This document shows, piece by piece, positions 1 through 7,181 of a stretch of DNA of 13,619 bases. Every line of letters starts with the position of its first letter. Position 1 is the stretch's first letter. The notes beneath the pieces were generated by a model that worked only from the letters and a program-made list of their open reading frames with translations, did not search any database and had not been told where the DNA came from. This DNA is from Spirochaetaceae bacterium (lineage in GTDB: Bacteria; Spirochaetota; Spirochaetia; Treponematales; Breznakiellaceae), in assembly GCA_031288215.1 (NCBI GenBank), contig JAITRV010000031.1, positions 1 through 13,619 on the forward strand, given 5' to 3'. A program made the translations under genes and the position numbers.

Positions 1-36
1 CCCCCCAATTTTTACGGTAAAGGGGTACATCGTTTT

Positions 37-513
37 ATGGAAAAGATTGCCAGTTTTCAGGTTGATCACCTGCGGCTCAAACCGGGCCTCTATGTTTCCC
101 GGAAGGATCGTTTCGGCCAAACCGTCCTTACCACCTTTGACCTCCGTTTCAAGGAGCCCAATCAGGAACCGGTCATGGATATGCCCGCCCTCCACACCAT
201 CGAACACCTGGGGGCCACCTTTCTCCGGTCCCACGGGGAATGGGCGGACCGGACGGTGTACTTCGGCCCCATGGGCTGCCGGACCGGTTTCTACGTTATC
301 CTGGAAGGGGACCGGACTTCCCCGGAGGTCCTGCCCCTGATTGGGGAAATGCTGGACTGGATCATCGCCTTTGAAGGCCCCATCCCCGGGGCGGCGCCGG
401 CGGAATGCGGTAATTGGCAGGAGCAGAACCTGGACATGGCCAAATGGGAAGCCCGGCGCTACGCGGAGATCCTCAAAGCCCCGGGTACGAAGCATCTGAA
501 CTATCCCCAATGA
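37..513 (+). CDS. luxS: S-ribosylhomocysteine lyase LuxS
   Basis: This enzyme cleaves S-ribosylhomocysteine to homocysteine and DPD, the precursor of autoinducer-2, in the activated methyl cycle of the cytosol. The 158-residue length is normal for LuxS. The metal site is visible: the HTIEH motif gives His53, Glu56 and His57, and ECGNW gives Cys124 as the third Fe(II) ligand. Cys81 in PMGCRTGFY is the catalytic acid/base cysteine. The ATG has an AAAGGGG ribosome-binding sequence at 19-25, 11 nt upstream. The form with GATFLRSH and VYFGPMGCRTGFY resembles clostridial and bifidobacterial enzymes more than the Bacillus type. No pfs or methionine gene is adjacent; it converges on recG with 21 nt between stop codons. 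The identification is secure. Whether it serves signalling or only recycling cannot be told from sequence. Confidence 0.97.
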   Translation: MEKIASFQVDHLRLKPGLYVSRKDRFGQTVLTTFDLRFKEPNQEPVMDMPALHTIEHLGATFLRSHGEWADRTVYFGPMGCRTGFYVILEGDRTSPEVLPLIGEMLDWIIAFEGPIPGAAPAECGNWQEQNLDMAKWEARRYAEILKAPGTKHLNYPQ

Positions 514-528
514 CGGGGTATGGCCCCG
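514..528. terminator. Small hairpin between convergent luxS and recG
   Basis: The 21-nt gap between the luxS and recG stop codons holds a perfect 5-bp stem, CGGGG (514-518) with CCCCG (524-528) around the loop TATGG. It is placed where a shared terminator would sit, but neither strand has a T-run after it, so it does not meet the usual intrinsic terminator pattern. It may only slow polymerase or block 3' decay. Confidence 0.3.
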
Positions 529-534
529 GCCCGC

Positions 535-2748
535 TCACCAGGTTATCTGGGAAAAGGGGGGCGCCCGCTTGAGGACCTCGGCAATCCGCAGGTGCTCCGG
601 GGCGAGGAGGCCGGGGTCCTGTTCCAGGATGGCGAAGGCGTCGGTCCGGGCCTTTTCCAGTTCCGCCGCGTCCCGGACGGGATCGGCGATTCCCAGAGAG
701 AGGTAGCCCGACTGTTCCAGGCCGGTGATCTGCCCCGGCCCCCGGAGCTTCAGGTCCTCCTCGGCGATGACGAAGCCGTCGGAGTGCTCCAGCATCACCC
801 GGAGCCGGATCTTGGCGTCTTCGGTGAGGCCGCTTTTCCGTTTCCCATCCCCAGCCTCCTCCTGCTCCGGGGGCTCCCGGCTCTCCTCCGGCTCCTGCCT
901 CCCGTCGGAGTAGACCAGGAAGCAGTAGGCCTGGTCCGGCCCCCGGCCCACCCGGCCCCGGAGCTGGTGCAGGGCTGAAAGGCCGAAGCGTTCCGCCTGT
1001 TCGATGACCATGCAGGTCGCGTTGGGCACGTCCACCCCTACCTCCACCACGCTGGTGGCGGCGAGGATCCTGATGTCCCCCCGGCGGAAGGCCTCCATGG
1101 TCTTCCGCTTCTCCTCCTCTTCCAGCCGGGAGTGGATCAGGGCCAGGGGATAGCGGGGAAAGATCCGCTTCCCCAGCCGTTCCGCCATGGAAAGGAGGTC
1201 CTTCAGGTCCCCCCGTTCACCGGCCTCGATCAGGGGATAGACAAAATAGGCCTGATGCCCCGCGGCCAGTTCCTTCTCCACAAAATCGTAGACCTTCCCC
1301 TCGTTGGATTGCCGGGCCAGGTGGGTCTTCACCGGCTTCCGGCCCGGGGGGAGGTCCCGGATCACCGACACGTCCAGGTCCCCGAAGACCGTGAGGGCCA
1401 GGGTCCGGGGAATGGGGGTGGCGCTCATCATCAGGAGGTCCGGCGTCCCCCGGCCCTGCCGGGAGGAGAGGCCCTTGGCCATGATGGCGGAACGCTGGAT
1501 CACCCCGAAACGGTGCTGTTCATCCACCACCACCAGCCGGAGCTGCCGGTAGACCACGTCGGCGGAAAAGAGGGCGTGGGTGCCCACCATCAGGTCTATC
1601 TCCCCCTCCGAGAGGGCCCGGAGCAGGGCCTTCCTCCCCGCGGCCTTGAGGTTCCCCGTGAGGAAGGCGGGCCGCACCCCCAGGGGCTCCAGGAGGGACG
1701 CGGCGGTCTCCGCGTGCTGCCGGGCGAGGAGTTCCGTGGGGGCCAGGAGGGCCGCCTGGCCCCCGGCATCCACCGCCTTCAGCGCCGCCAGGAAGGACAC
1801 CAGGGTTTTCCCGGAGCCCACATCCCCCTGGAGCAGGCGCGCCATAGGCGCCTCCGCCCGCCCCTCCCCCGATCCGGCCATGTCCCGGTTAATTTCGGCG
1901 ACCGCCTCCAACTGCCCCGCGGTCAGGGAGAAGGGCAGCCGGTCCAGGAGCCGCCGCTGCAAGGGAGAAAAGTCGTCCCCCCGGGGACCGGCCCCCCCCC
2001 GGGGACCGGAGCCCCCCGGGGGCCGCCGTTCCAGGACCCGCTTTCCCACCAGGATCTCCAGGTAGAAAAGCTCCTCGTAAATCAGGGTTTTCCGGGCGAG
2101 GTCCCGTTCCCCCGGCGAGGCGGGGAAGTGGATGGCCCGGATCGCCTGGGCCTTGGGGAGCAGGCCGTCCCGGGCAGCCACGGCCGGGGGCAGTTCGTCT
2201 TCCAGGGGAGGGGCGTACTGGGAGAGGGCCCGGTGGATAAGCCGCCGGAGCAGGGCCTGGGTAAGCCCCCCGCCGAGGGGGTAGACCGGGAGGATGCGGC
2301 CGAAAAGGGAACTCCCGCCCCCCGCCTCCGCCCCGGCGCCTTCTACCGCTTCGATCTCAAAGGCGGTGGACTGGAGATCCCCGTATTTATAGGAGAACCG
2401 GCCCCAGATCCGGTAGTATTTCCCGACGATGAGCTGCTTTTCCAGGAAGGGGCGGTTGAAGCAGACCAGCACCGCCCGGGCGCTCTGGTCCTCCACGTGG
2501 ACCTTGAGGGTCCGCATCCTGCCGAAGCCGAACCAGTCATGGGCCAGGACCCGGATCACCGTACAAACCGAGGGGAACCTGTCGTAGTCCCGAAGGGGCA
2601 CCTCCCGGCTCCGGTCCTCCCAGTCCCGGGGATACCGGCAGAGCAGGGCCGCCACGCTGGATATCCCCGCGTTGGCCAGGGTGCGGACCGCGGCGGGGCC
2701 CGCACCCCGGATATGGTCAACCGTTGCGTTAAGCTCCCGGAGAAACAT
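535..2748 (-). CDS. recG: ATP-dependent DNA helicase RecG
   Basis: RecG is a monomeric SF2 helicase that regresses stalled replication forks and remodels Holliday junctions. The 737 residues follow the family order: an N-terminal wedge/OB region (about 1-240), then two helicase lobes. Motifs seen are Walker A GDVGSGKT (308-315), LLAPTELLARQHAE (335-348), the DEQH box (409-412), MSATPIPRT (441-449), TSVVEVGVDVPNA (565-577) and QLRGRVGRG (595-603), followed by the C-terminal LRGPGQ region (668-673). It is somewhat longer than the usual roughly 690 residues because of two inserts: a Pro/Gly/Arg repeat near 243-258 and an acidic Glu/Pro stretch at about 616-641 just before the TEDAK segment. The ATG lies 3 nt after the upstream yggT-like stop, with no clear Shine-Dalgarno, so translation is probably coupled. 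It is the last gene of the dnaE block. Confidence 0.97.
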   Translation of the reverse strand: MFLRELNATVDHIRGAGPAAVRTLANAGISSVAALLCRYPRDWEDRSREVPLRDYDRFPSVCTVIRVLAHDWFGFGRMRTLKVHVEDQSARAVLVCFNRPFLEKQLIVGKYYRIWGRFSYKYGDLQSTAFEIEAVEGAGAEAGGGSSLFGRILPVYPLGGGLTQALLRRLIHRALSQYAPPLEDELPPAVAARDGLLPKAQAIRAIHFPASPGERDLARKTLIYEELFYLEILVGKRVLERRPPGGSGPRGGAGPRGDDFSPLQRRLLDRLPFSLTAGQLEAVAEINRDMAGSGEGRAEAPMARLLQGDVGSGKTLVSFLAALKAVDAGGQAALLAPTELLARQHAETAASLLEPLGVRPAFLTGNLKAAGRKALLRALSEGEIDLMVGTHALFSADVVYRQLRLVVVDEQHRFGVIQRSAIMAKGLSSRQGRGTPDLLMMSATPIPRTLALTVFGDLDVSVIRDLPPGRKPVKTHLARQSNEGKVYDFVEKELAAGHQAYFVYPLIEAGERGDLKDLLSMAERLGKRIFPRYPLALIHSRLEEEEKRKTMEAFRRGDIRILAATSVVEVGVDVPNATCMVIEQAERFGLSALHQLRGRVGRGPDQAYCFLVYSDGRQEPEESREPPEQEEAGDGKRKSGLTEDAKIRLRVMLEHSDGFVIAEEDLKLRGPGQITGLEQSGYLSLGIADPVRDAAELEKARTDAFAILEQDPGLLAPEHLRIAEVLKRAPPFSQITW

Positions 2749-2751
2749 GGA

Positions 2752-3354
2752 TCACAGGGGAAGCCGGAGGAGGAAGGGGAGCAGGATTCTACCCATGGCT
2801 AAACCCAGTCCTATTCTGAGGACCAGGAGCAGGAGCAGGGCGCTGATAATCCCGGTGAGGTAATTGACCAGCCGCTTCCGGAAGAGGAACCGGTTGGTCC
2901 GGTACAGGATGGGCTGGGAGATAACGTCTATGATCCGCCAGAAGGAATAGTACACGTCCCGGTTGGTCAGATAGGCGATGAGCCTGAGGATCAGGATGAC
3001 GATGAAGAAGCCCAGGATGAAGGAAAGGGCGGACCATACGGCCGAGAGGATCAGGGCCAGGACCATGCCCACGCTGATCCGGCCGAAGGATGCGACGGTA
3101 TTGAAGATCTGGTTCAGGACCGACAGAACCGCCAGGGCAGCGATGGGGGAGAGGTCAAAGACGCCGGTCCGCAGGAAGGAAAAGCGGCGGAACCAATCGA
3201 GGTAAGGATCGGTGAGGTTCTGCAGGATTTCGTAGGGCCTTCCGTAGCCGGCGCCCCTGAACCAACTGAGGAGGATGCGGACGGTGATGAGGATCATGTA
3301 GAAGCCGGTTACTCCTCCCAGGATATTCATGGTTATTCTTATAAGATTGTGCAT
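2752..3354 (-). CDS. YggT family integral membrane protein
   Basis: This is a 200-residue, very hydrophobic protein with two YGGT repeats. The first carries the typical ILLSWF ... YEILQNLTDPYLDWFRR pattern (about 27-57) and the second YSFWRIIDVISQPILYRTNRF (about 136-155). Hydrophobic segments lie near residues 12-32, 70-88, 97-129 and 166-196, so about four membrane helices are expected. The family is widespread and poorly defined; members have been tied to osmotic tolerance and envelope or division functions, and no reaction is known. The start is well set: AGGAGG lies 4 nt before the ATG. It sits between dnaE (27 nt) and recG (3 nt), so its role here may be co-expression only. Family placement is confident, function is not. 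Confidence 0.88.
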   Translation of the reverse strand: MHNLIRITMNILGGVTGFYMILITVRILLSWFRGAGYGRPYEILQNLTDPYLDWFRRFSFLRTGVFDLSPIAALAVLSVLNQIFNTVASFGRISVGMVLALILSAVWSALSFILGFFIVILILRLIAYLTNRDVYYSFWRIIDVISQPILYRTNRFLFRKRLVNYLTGIISALLLLLVLRIGLGLAMGRILLPFLLRLPL

Positions 3355-3358
3355 GACG

Positions 3359-3364
3359 CCTCCT
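3359..3364 (-). promoter_or_regulatory. Ribosome-binding site of the YggT gene
   Basis: Read on the minus strand this is a perfect AGGAGG, 4 nt before the ATG at 3354, inside the 27-nt gap after the dnaE stop. It fixes the start of the YggT protein. It also suggests that this gene is translated on its own signal, in contrast to recG, which has no clear site. Confidence 0.85.
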
Positions 3365-3381
3365 TGTATTTCATTTCACGC

Positions 3382-6300
3382 CTATTCAGCCCACACTTCG
3401 GCAACCCCGGGATAACGGGTCAGGGCGTCCAGGGAGGGGCGGTCCGCGGCGGCGCTTATCTGGGTGGCGGTCCGGATTACCGTTTCCCCCTCCGTCAGGG
3501 GAACATGGATGAACACCGAACAGGGACCGGGGTTGTCGAAGAGGTAGTCCCGCAGGGGATAGAGGGCCGTTTCCCCTCCGGGTATGGCCGAGTCCAGGCG
3601 GATATGGACCTCCCGGTAGGCGGCCGGACCATCACCGGCGGCCGTATTACCGCCGGCGGCCGGGCCGGCGGCGGCCTTCAGGTTTTTCTCCGCGGCCCTT
3701 CCCCCTTCGGGCCGCCGGGCAGCCGCCTCCCCGTTCTGCCGGGGGCTTTGCGCGAGTTTTTCCAGGTCCGGCAGGCTGCTCACCAGGAGCCCCGGCCGGT
3801 CCCGCCGTTGCTCCCCGGAACGGTCGATCCGGCCCCGGACGGCGATCTTTTCATCCGGGCGGAGTTGAGCCTTATAGGACGCCCAGACCTTGGGGAAGAA
3901 GACCAGTTCTATCTCGCCCTGGTAATCGAACAGGGTGGCGAACCCCATCTCCTCCCCCTTCTTCGTCATCTGGGCCCGCACCGTCTTGGTGATCCCGATG
4001 AGGGTATAGGTCCCGTCGGGGGACTGCTCCGGATGGGCCAGGTCCAGGGTTACCTGCTGTTCCCAGACCTCCCGGTAATCATCCAGGGGATGACCGGAGA
4101 AATAGAAGCCCAAGAGATCTTTTTCGATGTTGAGCTGCTCCATCCGGTCCCATTCGGGGAAATCCTTGTACTCAAAATCGGGATATTCCTTTTCCCCCAC
4201 CTCCTCAAAGAGGCTGGACTGGCCGTATTTTTTATCGTCCTTTTTACTCTGGGCATAGTCCACCGCCTGCTCCAGGTTTCCCACCAGCACCGCCCGGGAT
4301 ATGCCGAAGCCGTCAAAGGCCCCGGTTTGGACGAGGAGTTCCACCACCTTCTTGCCCACGGTCTTGATATTGACCCGGTCCAGGAAGTCCATAAAGTCCC
4401 GGTAAGGCCCGCCGTCCGTGCGGCACGCGACGATTTCCTCCGCCGAGGCCGCCCCCAGGCCCTTGATCCCCAAAAAGCCGTAGACGATCCGGCCGTCAAC
4501 GACGGTAAAGTAGGGGCCCGACCGGTTAATGTCCGGGGGATCCAGCACGAGGCCCATCTTCCGGGCCTCGTCGATGTACTCGGGGAGCTTATCCACGCTG
4601 GTGATCTCGTTGGAGAGGTTCGCCGCCATAAACTCCGCGGGAAAATTGGCCTTGAGATACGCCGTTTGGTAGGCGAGGATCGCGTAAGCCGCGGAATGGC
4701 TCTTGTTAAAGCCGTAACCCGCAAAGGGAACCAGGATTTCAAAGATCCGGTCCGCGTCCTCCGCGCTAAAGCCCCGTCCCTGGGCGCCGGCGATGAATTT
4801 GGCCTTTTCCTTCTTCATCTCCTCAAGTTTTTTCTTCCCCATGGCCCGCCTGAGTATGTCCGCCTGGCCCAGGCTGTAACCGGCGATGGTTTGGGCCACC
4901 TGCATCACCTGTTCCTGGTAGATAATAACCCCGTAGGTCTCCTTAAGGATCCCCTCCAGACAGGGATCCGGGTACTTGATGGCCCGGCGCCCCCATTTGG
5001 AATCCACAAACTGGTCGATGTTGTCCATGGGCCCCGGCCGGTACAGGGCGTTCAAGGCGATGAGATCCTCGATGCTGGTGGGCCGGGCCTTCTTCAATAC
5101 CTTCTGCATCCCCGCGGACTCAAACTGGAACACCCCGGCGCTTTTCCCTTCCCCCAGCATGGCAAAGGCGGCCTGGTCGTCCTCGGGGATTGCGTCGACG
5201 CTGAAATTGGCATAGCCCCCCCCCCGCAGCCGGATGAGCTCCTCGCTGTGCCGGATCAGGGTGAGGGTTTTAAGCCCCAAAAAGTCCATTTTCACCAGGC
5301 CGCAGTCCTCAATCTGGTCCATGGTGAACTGGCTGGCCACTCCCGCCGTCTTGGGGTCCCAGTAGAGGGGCACGTAGTCGGTGAGGTCGGTCTTACCGAT
5401 AACGATCCCCGCGGCATGGAGGCTGCTGTTCCGGTTTTTCCCTTCCAGCCGCCGGGCCATGGAAAAGAGTTCCTGGTACTGGGGCTTCTGTTCCAGCGCC
5501 CGGAGTTCCGGTTCCGCCTCAAAGGCCTTGTCCAGGGTTATTTTGGGATCCTTGGGGACCAGGTTGGCGATCATCTCCGATTCCCCCAGGGGTATATCCA
5601 GGGCCCGGGCCACATCTTTAATCGCCGCCCGGGCCTTGAGGGTTCCAAAGGTGATAATCTGGGCCACCCGGTTTTTGCCGTATTTTTGGGTTACGTAATC
5701 AATCACCTCCCCCCGCCGCTCATAACAGAAGTCCACGTCAAAGTCCGGCATGGATATCCGTTCGGGATTGAGGAATCGTTCAAACAGCAGGTGGTATTTG
5801 AGGGGATCGATATCGGTAATTCGCAGGGAATAGGCCACAATGGACCCCGCCCCGGAGCCCCGGCCCGGCCCCACGGGGATGTCCTGTTCCTTGGCCCAGT
5901 GGATAAAGTCCCAGACAATGAGGAAATAACCGGTAAAACCCATCTTGATGATCACCCCAAGCTCATAGTCGGCCCGTTCCCGGATTTCCCGGGAGGCTCC
6001 GGGGTACCGCTGTTCCAGCCCCTTCATGGTAAGCTGCCTGAGGTATTCATCGGCGCTGGCTATTCCCGGGGGAATCTCAAAATCCGGCAGCAGCGGCCCC
6101 GGCTGGGGAATTTCGGCATTACACCGCTCCGCTATCCGCAGGGTATTCCTGATGGCCTCGGGGTATTCCGGGAACAGGGCGGCCATTTCCTCCCCGGTTT
6201 TAAAATAGAATTCATCGGTCGCGAAACGCATCCGTTTCTCATCGTTCCGCTTCTTCTTGGTGGATACGCAGAGGAGTATGTCCTGAACCGGGGCGTCCTC

Positions 6301-6939
6301 CCGTTCCAGGTAATGGATGTCGTTGGTGGCCACCAGGGGTATGCCGGTCCGCTGATGAATTTCGACAATCGCCGGGTTCGTTTGTTTCTGCTCCGGCAGC
6401 CGGTGATCCTGGAGTTCCAGGAAAAAGTTGCCTTCCCCCAGGACCTCCCGGAACCACCGGGCCCGTTCTTCCGCCGCTTTCATCTGCCCATCCAGAATCA
6501 GGCTGGGAATTTCCCCGGCCAGGCACGCCGAAAGCCCGATAAGGCCGGCGGAATACCGCTCCAACAGTTCCTTATCTATCCGGGGCTTATAGTAAAAGCC
6601 CTCGGTAAAGGAATACGAAGAAAGTTTTATCAGATTCCGGTATCCCTCCTCACAGGCGGCCAGCAGGACCAGGTGGTAATACTTGTTCTTAACCTCGCCC
6701 CCTTTCCGTTCGGTCCGGAGTCCCGGAGCCATATAGAATTCGCTGCCGATAATGGGGTGGATCTTGTTTTTTTCACAGGCCTTCTTGAATTTCAGCACCC
6801 CGAAGAGGTTTCCATGGTCGGTGATGGCCAGGTGCTTCATTCCCAGGGAGGCGGCTTTTGCGGCCAGGCTTTCCACCGAGGCGGCGCCGTCCAAAAGAGA
6901 ATAGTCCGAGTGGACGTGAAGGTGGGCAAATTCTGTCAT
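3382..6939 (-). CDS. dnaE: DNA polymerase III subunit alpha
   Basis: This is the catalytic subunit of the replicative polymerase, 1185 residues from the chosen start. Domains in order: an N-terminal PHP domain beginning HLHVHSDYSLLDG (6-18); the C-family polymerase core with PVGPGRGSGAGS and the catalytic pair in MPDFDVDF (Asp401, Asp403) plus Asp552 in VKMDFLGLKTLT; the thumb and fingers with AGYGFNKSHSAAY (about 740-752); an internal clamp-binding motif QSSLF (907-911); an OB fold (about 979-1060); an Ala/Gly-rich linker (about 1064-1107); and a C-terminal domain. The frame stays open 51 codons upstream to an ATG at 7092, but family members start at the PHP motif, so the ATG at 6939 is chosen. 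No good ribosome-binding site precedes it. It heads the dnaE-yggT-recG block. It is the DnaE type, not PolC. Confidence 0.97.
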   Translation of the reverse strand: MTEFAHLHVHSDYSLLDGAASVESLAAKAASLGMKHLAITDHGNLFGVLKFKKACEKNKIHPIIGSEFYMAPGLRTERKGGEVKNKYYHLVLLAACEEGYRNLIKLSSYSFTEGFYYKPRIDKELLERYSAGLIGLSACLAGEIPSLILDGQMKAAEERARWFREVLGEGNFFLELQDHRLPEQKQTNPAIVEIHQRTGIPLVATNDIHYLEREDAPVQDILLCVSTKKKRNDEKRMRFATDEFYFKTGEEMAALFPEYPEAIRNTLRIAERCNAEIPQPGPLLPDFEIPPGIASADEYLRQLTMKGLEQRYPGASREIRERADYELGVIIKMGFTGYFLIVWDFIHWAKEQDIPVGPGRGSGAGSIVAYSLRITDIDPLKYHLLFERFLNPERISMPDFDVDFCYERRGEVIDYVTQKYGKNRVAQIITFGTLKARAAIKDVARALDIPLGESEMIANLVPKDPKITLDKAFEAEPELRALEQKPQYQELFSMARRLEGKNRNSSLHAAGIVIGKTDLTDYVPLYWDPKTAGVASQFTMDQIEDCGLVKMDFLGLKTLTLIRHSEELIRLRGGGYANFSVDAIPEDDQAAFAMLGEGKSAGVFQFESAGMQKVLKKARPTSIEDLIALNALYRPGPMDNIDQFVDSKWGRRAIKYPDPCLEGILKETYGVIIYQEQVMQVAQTIAGYSLGQADILRRAMGKKKLEEMKKEKAKFIAGAQGRGFSAEDADRIFEILVPFAGYGFNKSHSAAYAILAYQTAYLKANFPAEFMAANLSNEITSVDKLPEYIDEARKMGLVLDPPDINRSGPYFTVVDGRIVYGFLGIKGLGAASAEEIVACRTDGGPYRDFMDFLDRVNIKTVGKKVVELLVQTGAFDGFGISRAVLVGNLEQAVDYAQSKKDDKKYGQSSLFEEVGEKEYPDFEYKDFPEWDRMEQLNIEKDLLGFYFSGHPLDDYREVWEQQVTLDLAHPEQSPDGTYTLIGITKTVRAQMTKKGEEMGFATLFDYQGEIELVFFPKVWASYKAQLRPDEKIAVRGRIDRSGEQRRDRPGLLVSSLPDLEKLAQSPRQNGEAAARRPEGGRAAEKNLKAAAGPAAGGNTAAGDGPAAYREVHIRLDSAIPGGETALYPLRDYLFDNPGPCSVFIHVPLTEGETVIRTATQISAAADRPSLDALTRYPGVAEVWAE
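3619..3750 (-). other. Ala/Gly-rich linker in DnaE, GC-rich with inverted repeats
   Basis: Residues about 1064-1107 of DnaE, between the OB fold and the C-terminal domain, are a low-complexity stretch of Ala, Gly, Arg, Asn and Pro. The DNA is extremely GC-rich and contains a perfect 7-bp inverted repeat, CCGGCGG (3635-3641) and CCGCCGG (3650-3656), with an 8-nt loop. The reading frame is intact. E. coli DnaE has no comparable spacer at this point. It is probably a flexible tether. Confidence 0.6.
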
Positions 6940-7059
6940 ATAGCAGATAATACCAATAAAGCCCCCTTCGGGCAAGGGCATCCGATACAGGGTATCCCGA
7001 TGGAGATACGTGAGCGATTTGATCTTGATCGCAATAGACTTGTTATTGATAAAAATGGT

Positions 7060-7065
7060 ATTATA
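7060..7065 (-). promoter_or_regulatory. Candidate -10 box of dnaE
   Basis: On the minus strand this reads TATAAT, a perfect -10 box. It would start transcription near 7053 and give dnaE a leader of roughly 115 nt. The only good -35 candidate, TTGATC at 7092-7087, is 21 nt away, which is too far for normal sigma-70 spacing; a weak -35 could be used instead. Confidence 0.4.
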
Positions 7066-7097
7066 GAAAGGGGTGTTGTGGAGCCGGATCAAGCGTC

Positions 7098-7126
7098 TGG
7101 TTATTTTGTACTTTTTTTAGTATAAT
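7098..7126 (+). promoter_or_regulatory. Candidate sigma-70 promoter of the signalling operon
   Basis: TATAAT at 7121-7126 matches the -10 consensus perfectly. At exactly 17 nt upstream lies TGGTTA (7098-7103), a weak -35 with three of six consensus bases. The start point would be about 7132-7134, giving a leader of about 50 nt before the diguanylate cyclase gene. A second possible pair, TTGTTA (7040-7045) with TATAGA (7062-7067) at 16 nt spacing, lies further upstream. No promoter this good was seen further inside the operon. Confidence 0.5.
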
Positions 7127-7150
7127 AAGACTGTAGAAGATTGGTGGTGT

Positions 7151-7175
7151 GGATTTCTTAAGGGTATAGAAATCC
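7151..7175 (+). promoter_or_regulatory. Perfect inverted repeat abutting the ribosome-binding site
   Basis: GGATTTCT (7151-7158) and AGAAATCC (7168-7175) form a perfect 8-bp inverted repeat around a 9-nt loop, TAAGGGTAT. It lies within the predicted leader and ends at the base just before the GGAAGG ribosome-binding site (7176-7181). It could be an operator for a dimeric regulator just downstream of the promoter, or an RNA hairpin that controls access to the ribosome-binding site. Sequence alone does not decide between these. Confidence 0.55.
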
Positions 7176-7181
7176 GGAAGG

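Larger units (their letters stand above)
6940..7181. promoter_or_regulatory. Divergent intergenic region between dnaE and the signalling operon
   Basis: This 242-bp gene-free stretch is clearly more AT-rich than its surroundings. It must contain the promoters for both the minus-strand dnaE block and the plus-strand signalling operon. Besides the elements listed separately it holds, on the dnaE side, a small stem, 6964-6968 with 6974-6978 around a 5-nt loop, 25 nt before the dnaE start, and a short GATAC/GTATC palindrome at 6986-6998. The dnaE frame is open through most of the region, but the residues it encodes do not look like DnaE. I see no riboswitch core or tRNA. Confidence 0.6.

Noticed and set aside
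1132..2802. A 556-codon plus-strand frame opposite recG
   Set aside because: Same codon-bias shadow as over dnaE; RecG motifs on the minus strand are unmistakable.
6940..7092. Extension of DnaE by 51 residues to an ATG at 7092
   Set aside because: The extra residues do not resemble DnaE, the PHP motif normally starts near residue 6, and the extension would run upstream of the candidate dnaE -10 box at 7060-7065.
3349..7125. A 1258-codon open frame on the plus strand opposite dnaE
   Set aside because: It is in exact codon register with dnaE, its translation is Pro/Gly/His-rich with no recognisable domain, and it is explained by the absence of TTA, CTA and TCA codons in dnaE.
6940..7181. A riboswitch, such as a cyclic di-GMP type, before the diguanylate cyclase
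   Set aside because: I found no conserved riboswitch core, and the leader after the likely start is only about 50 nt, too short for a known class.
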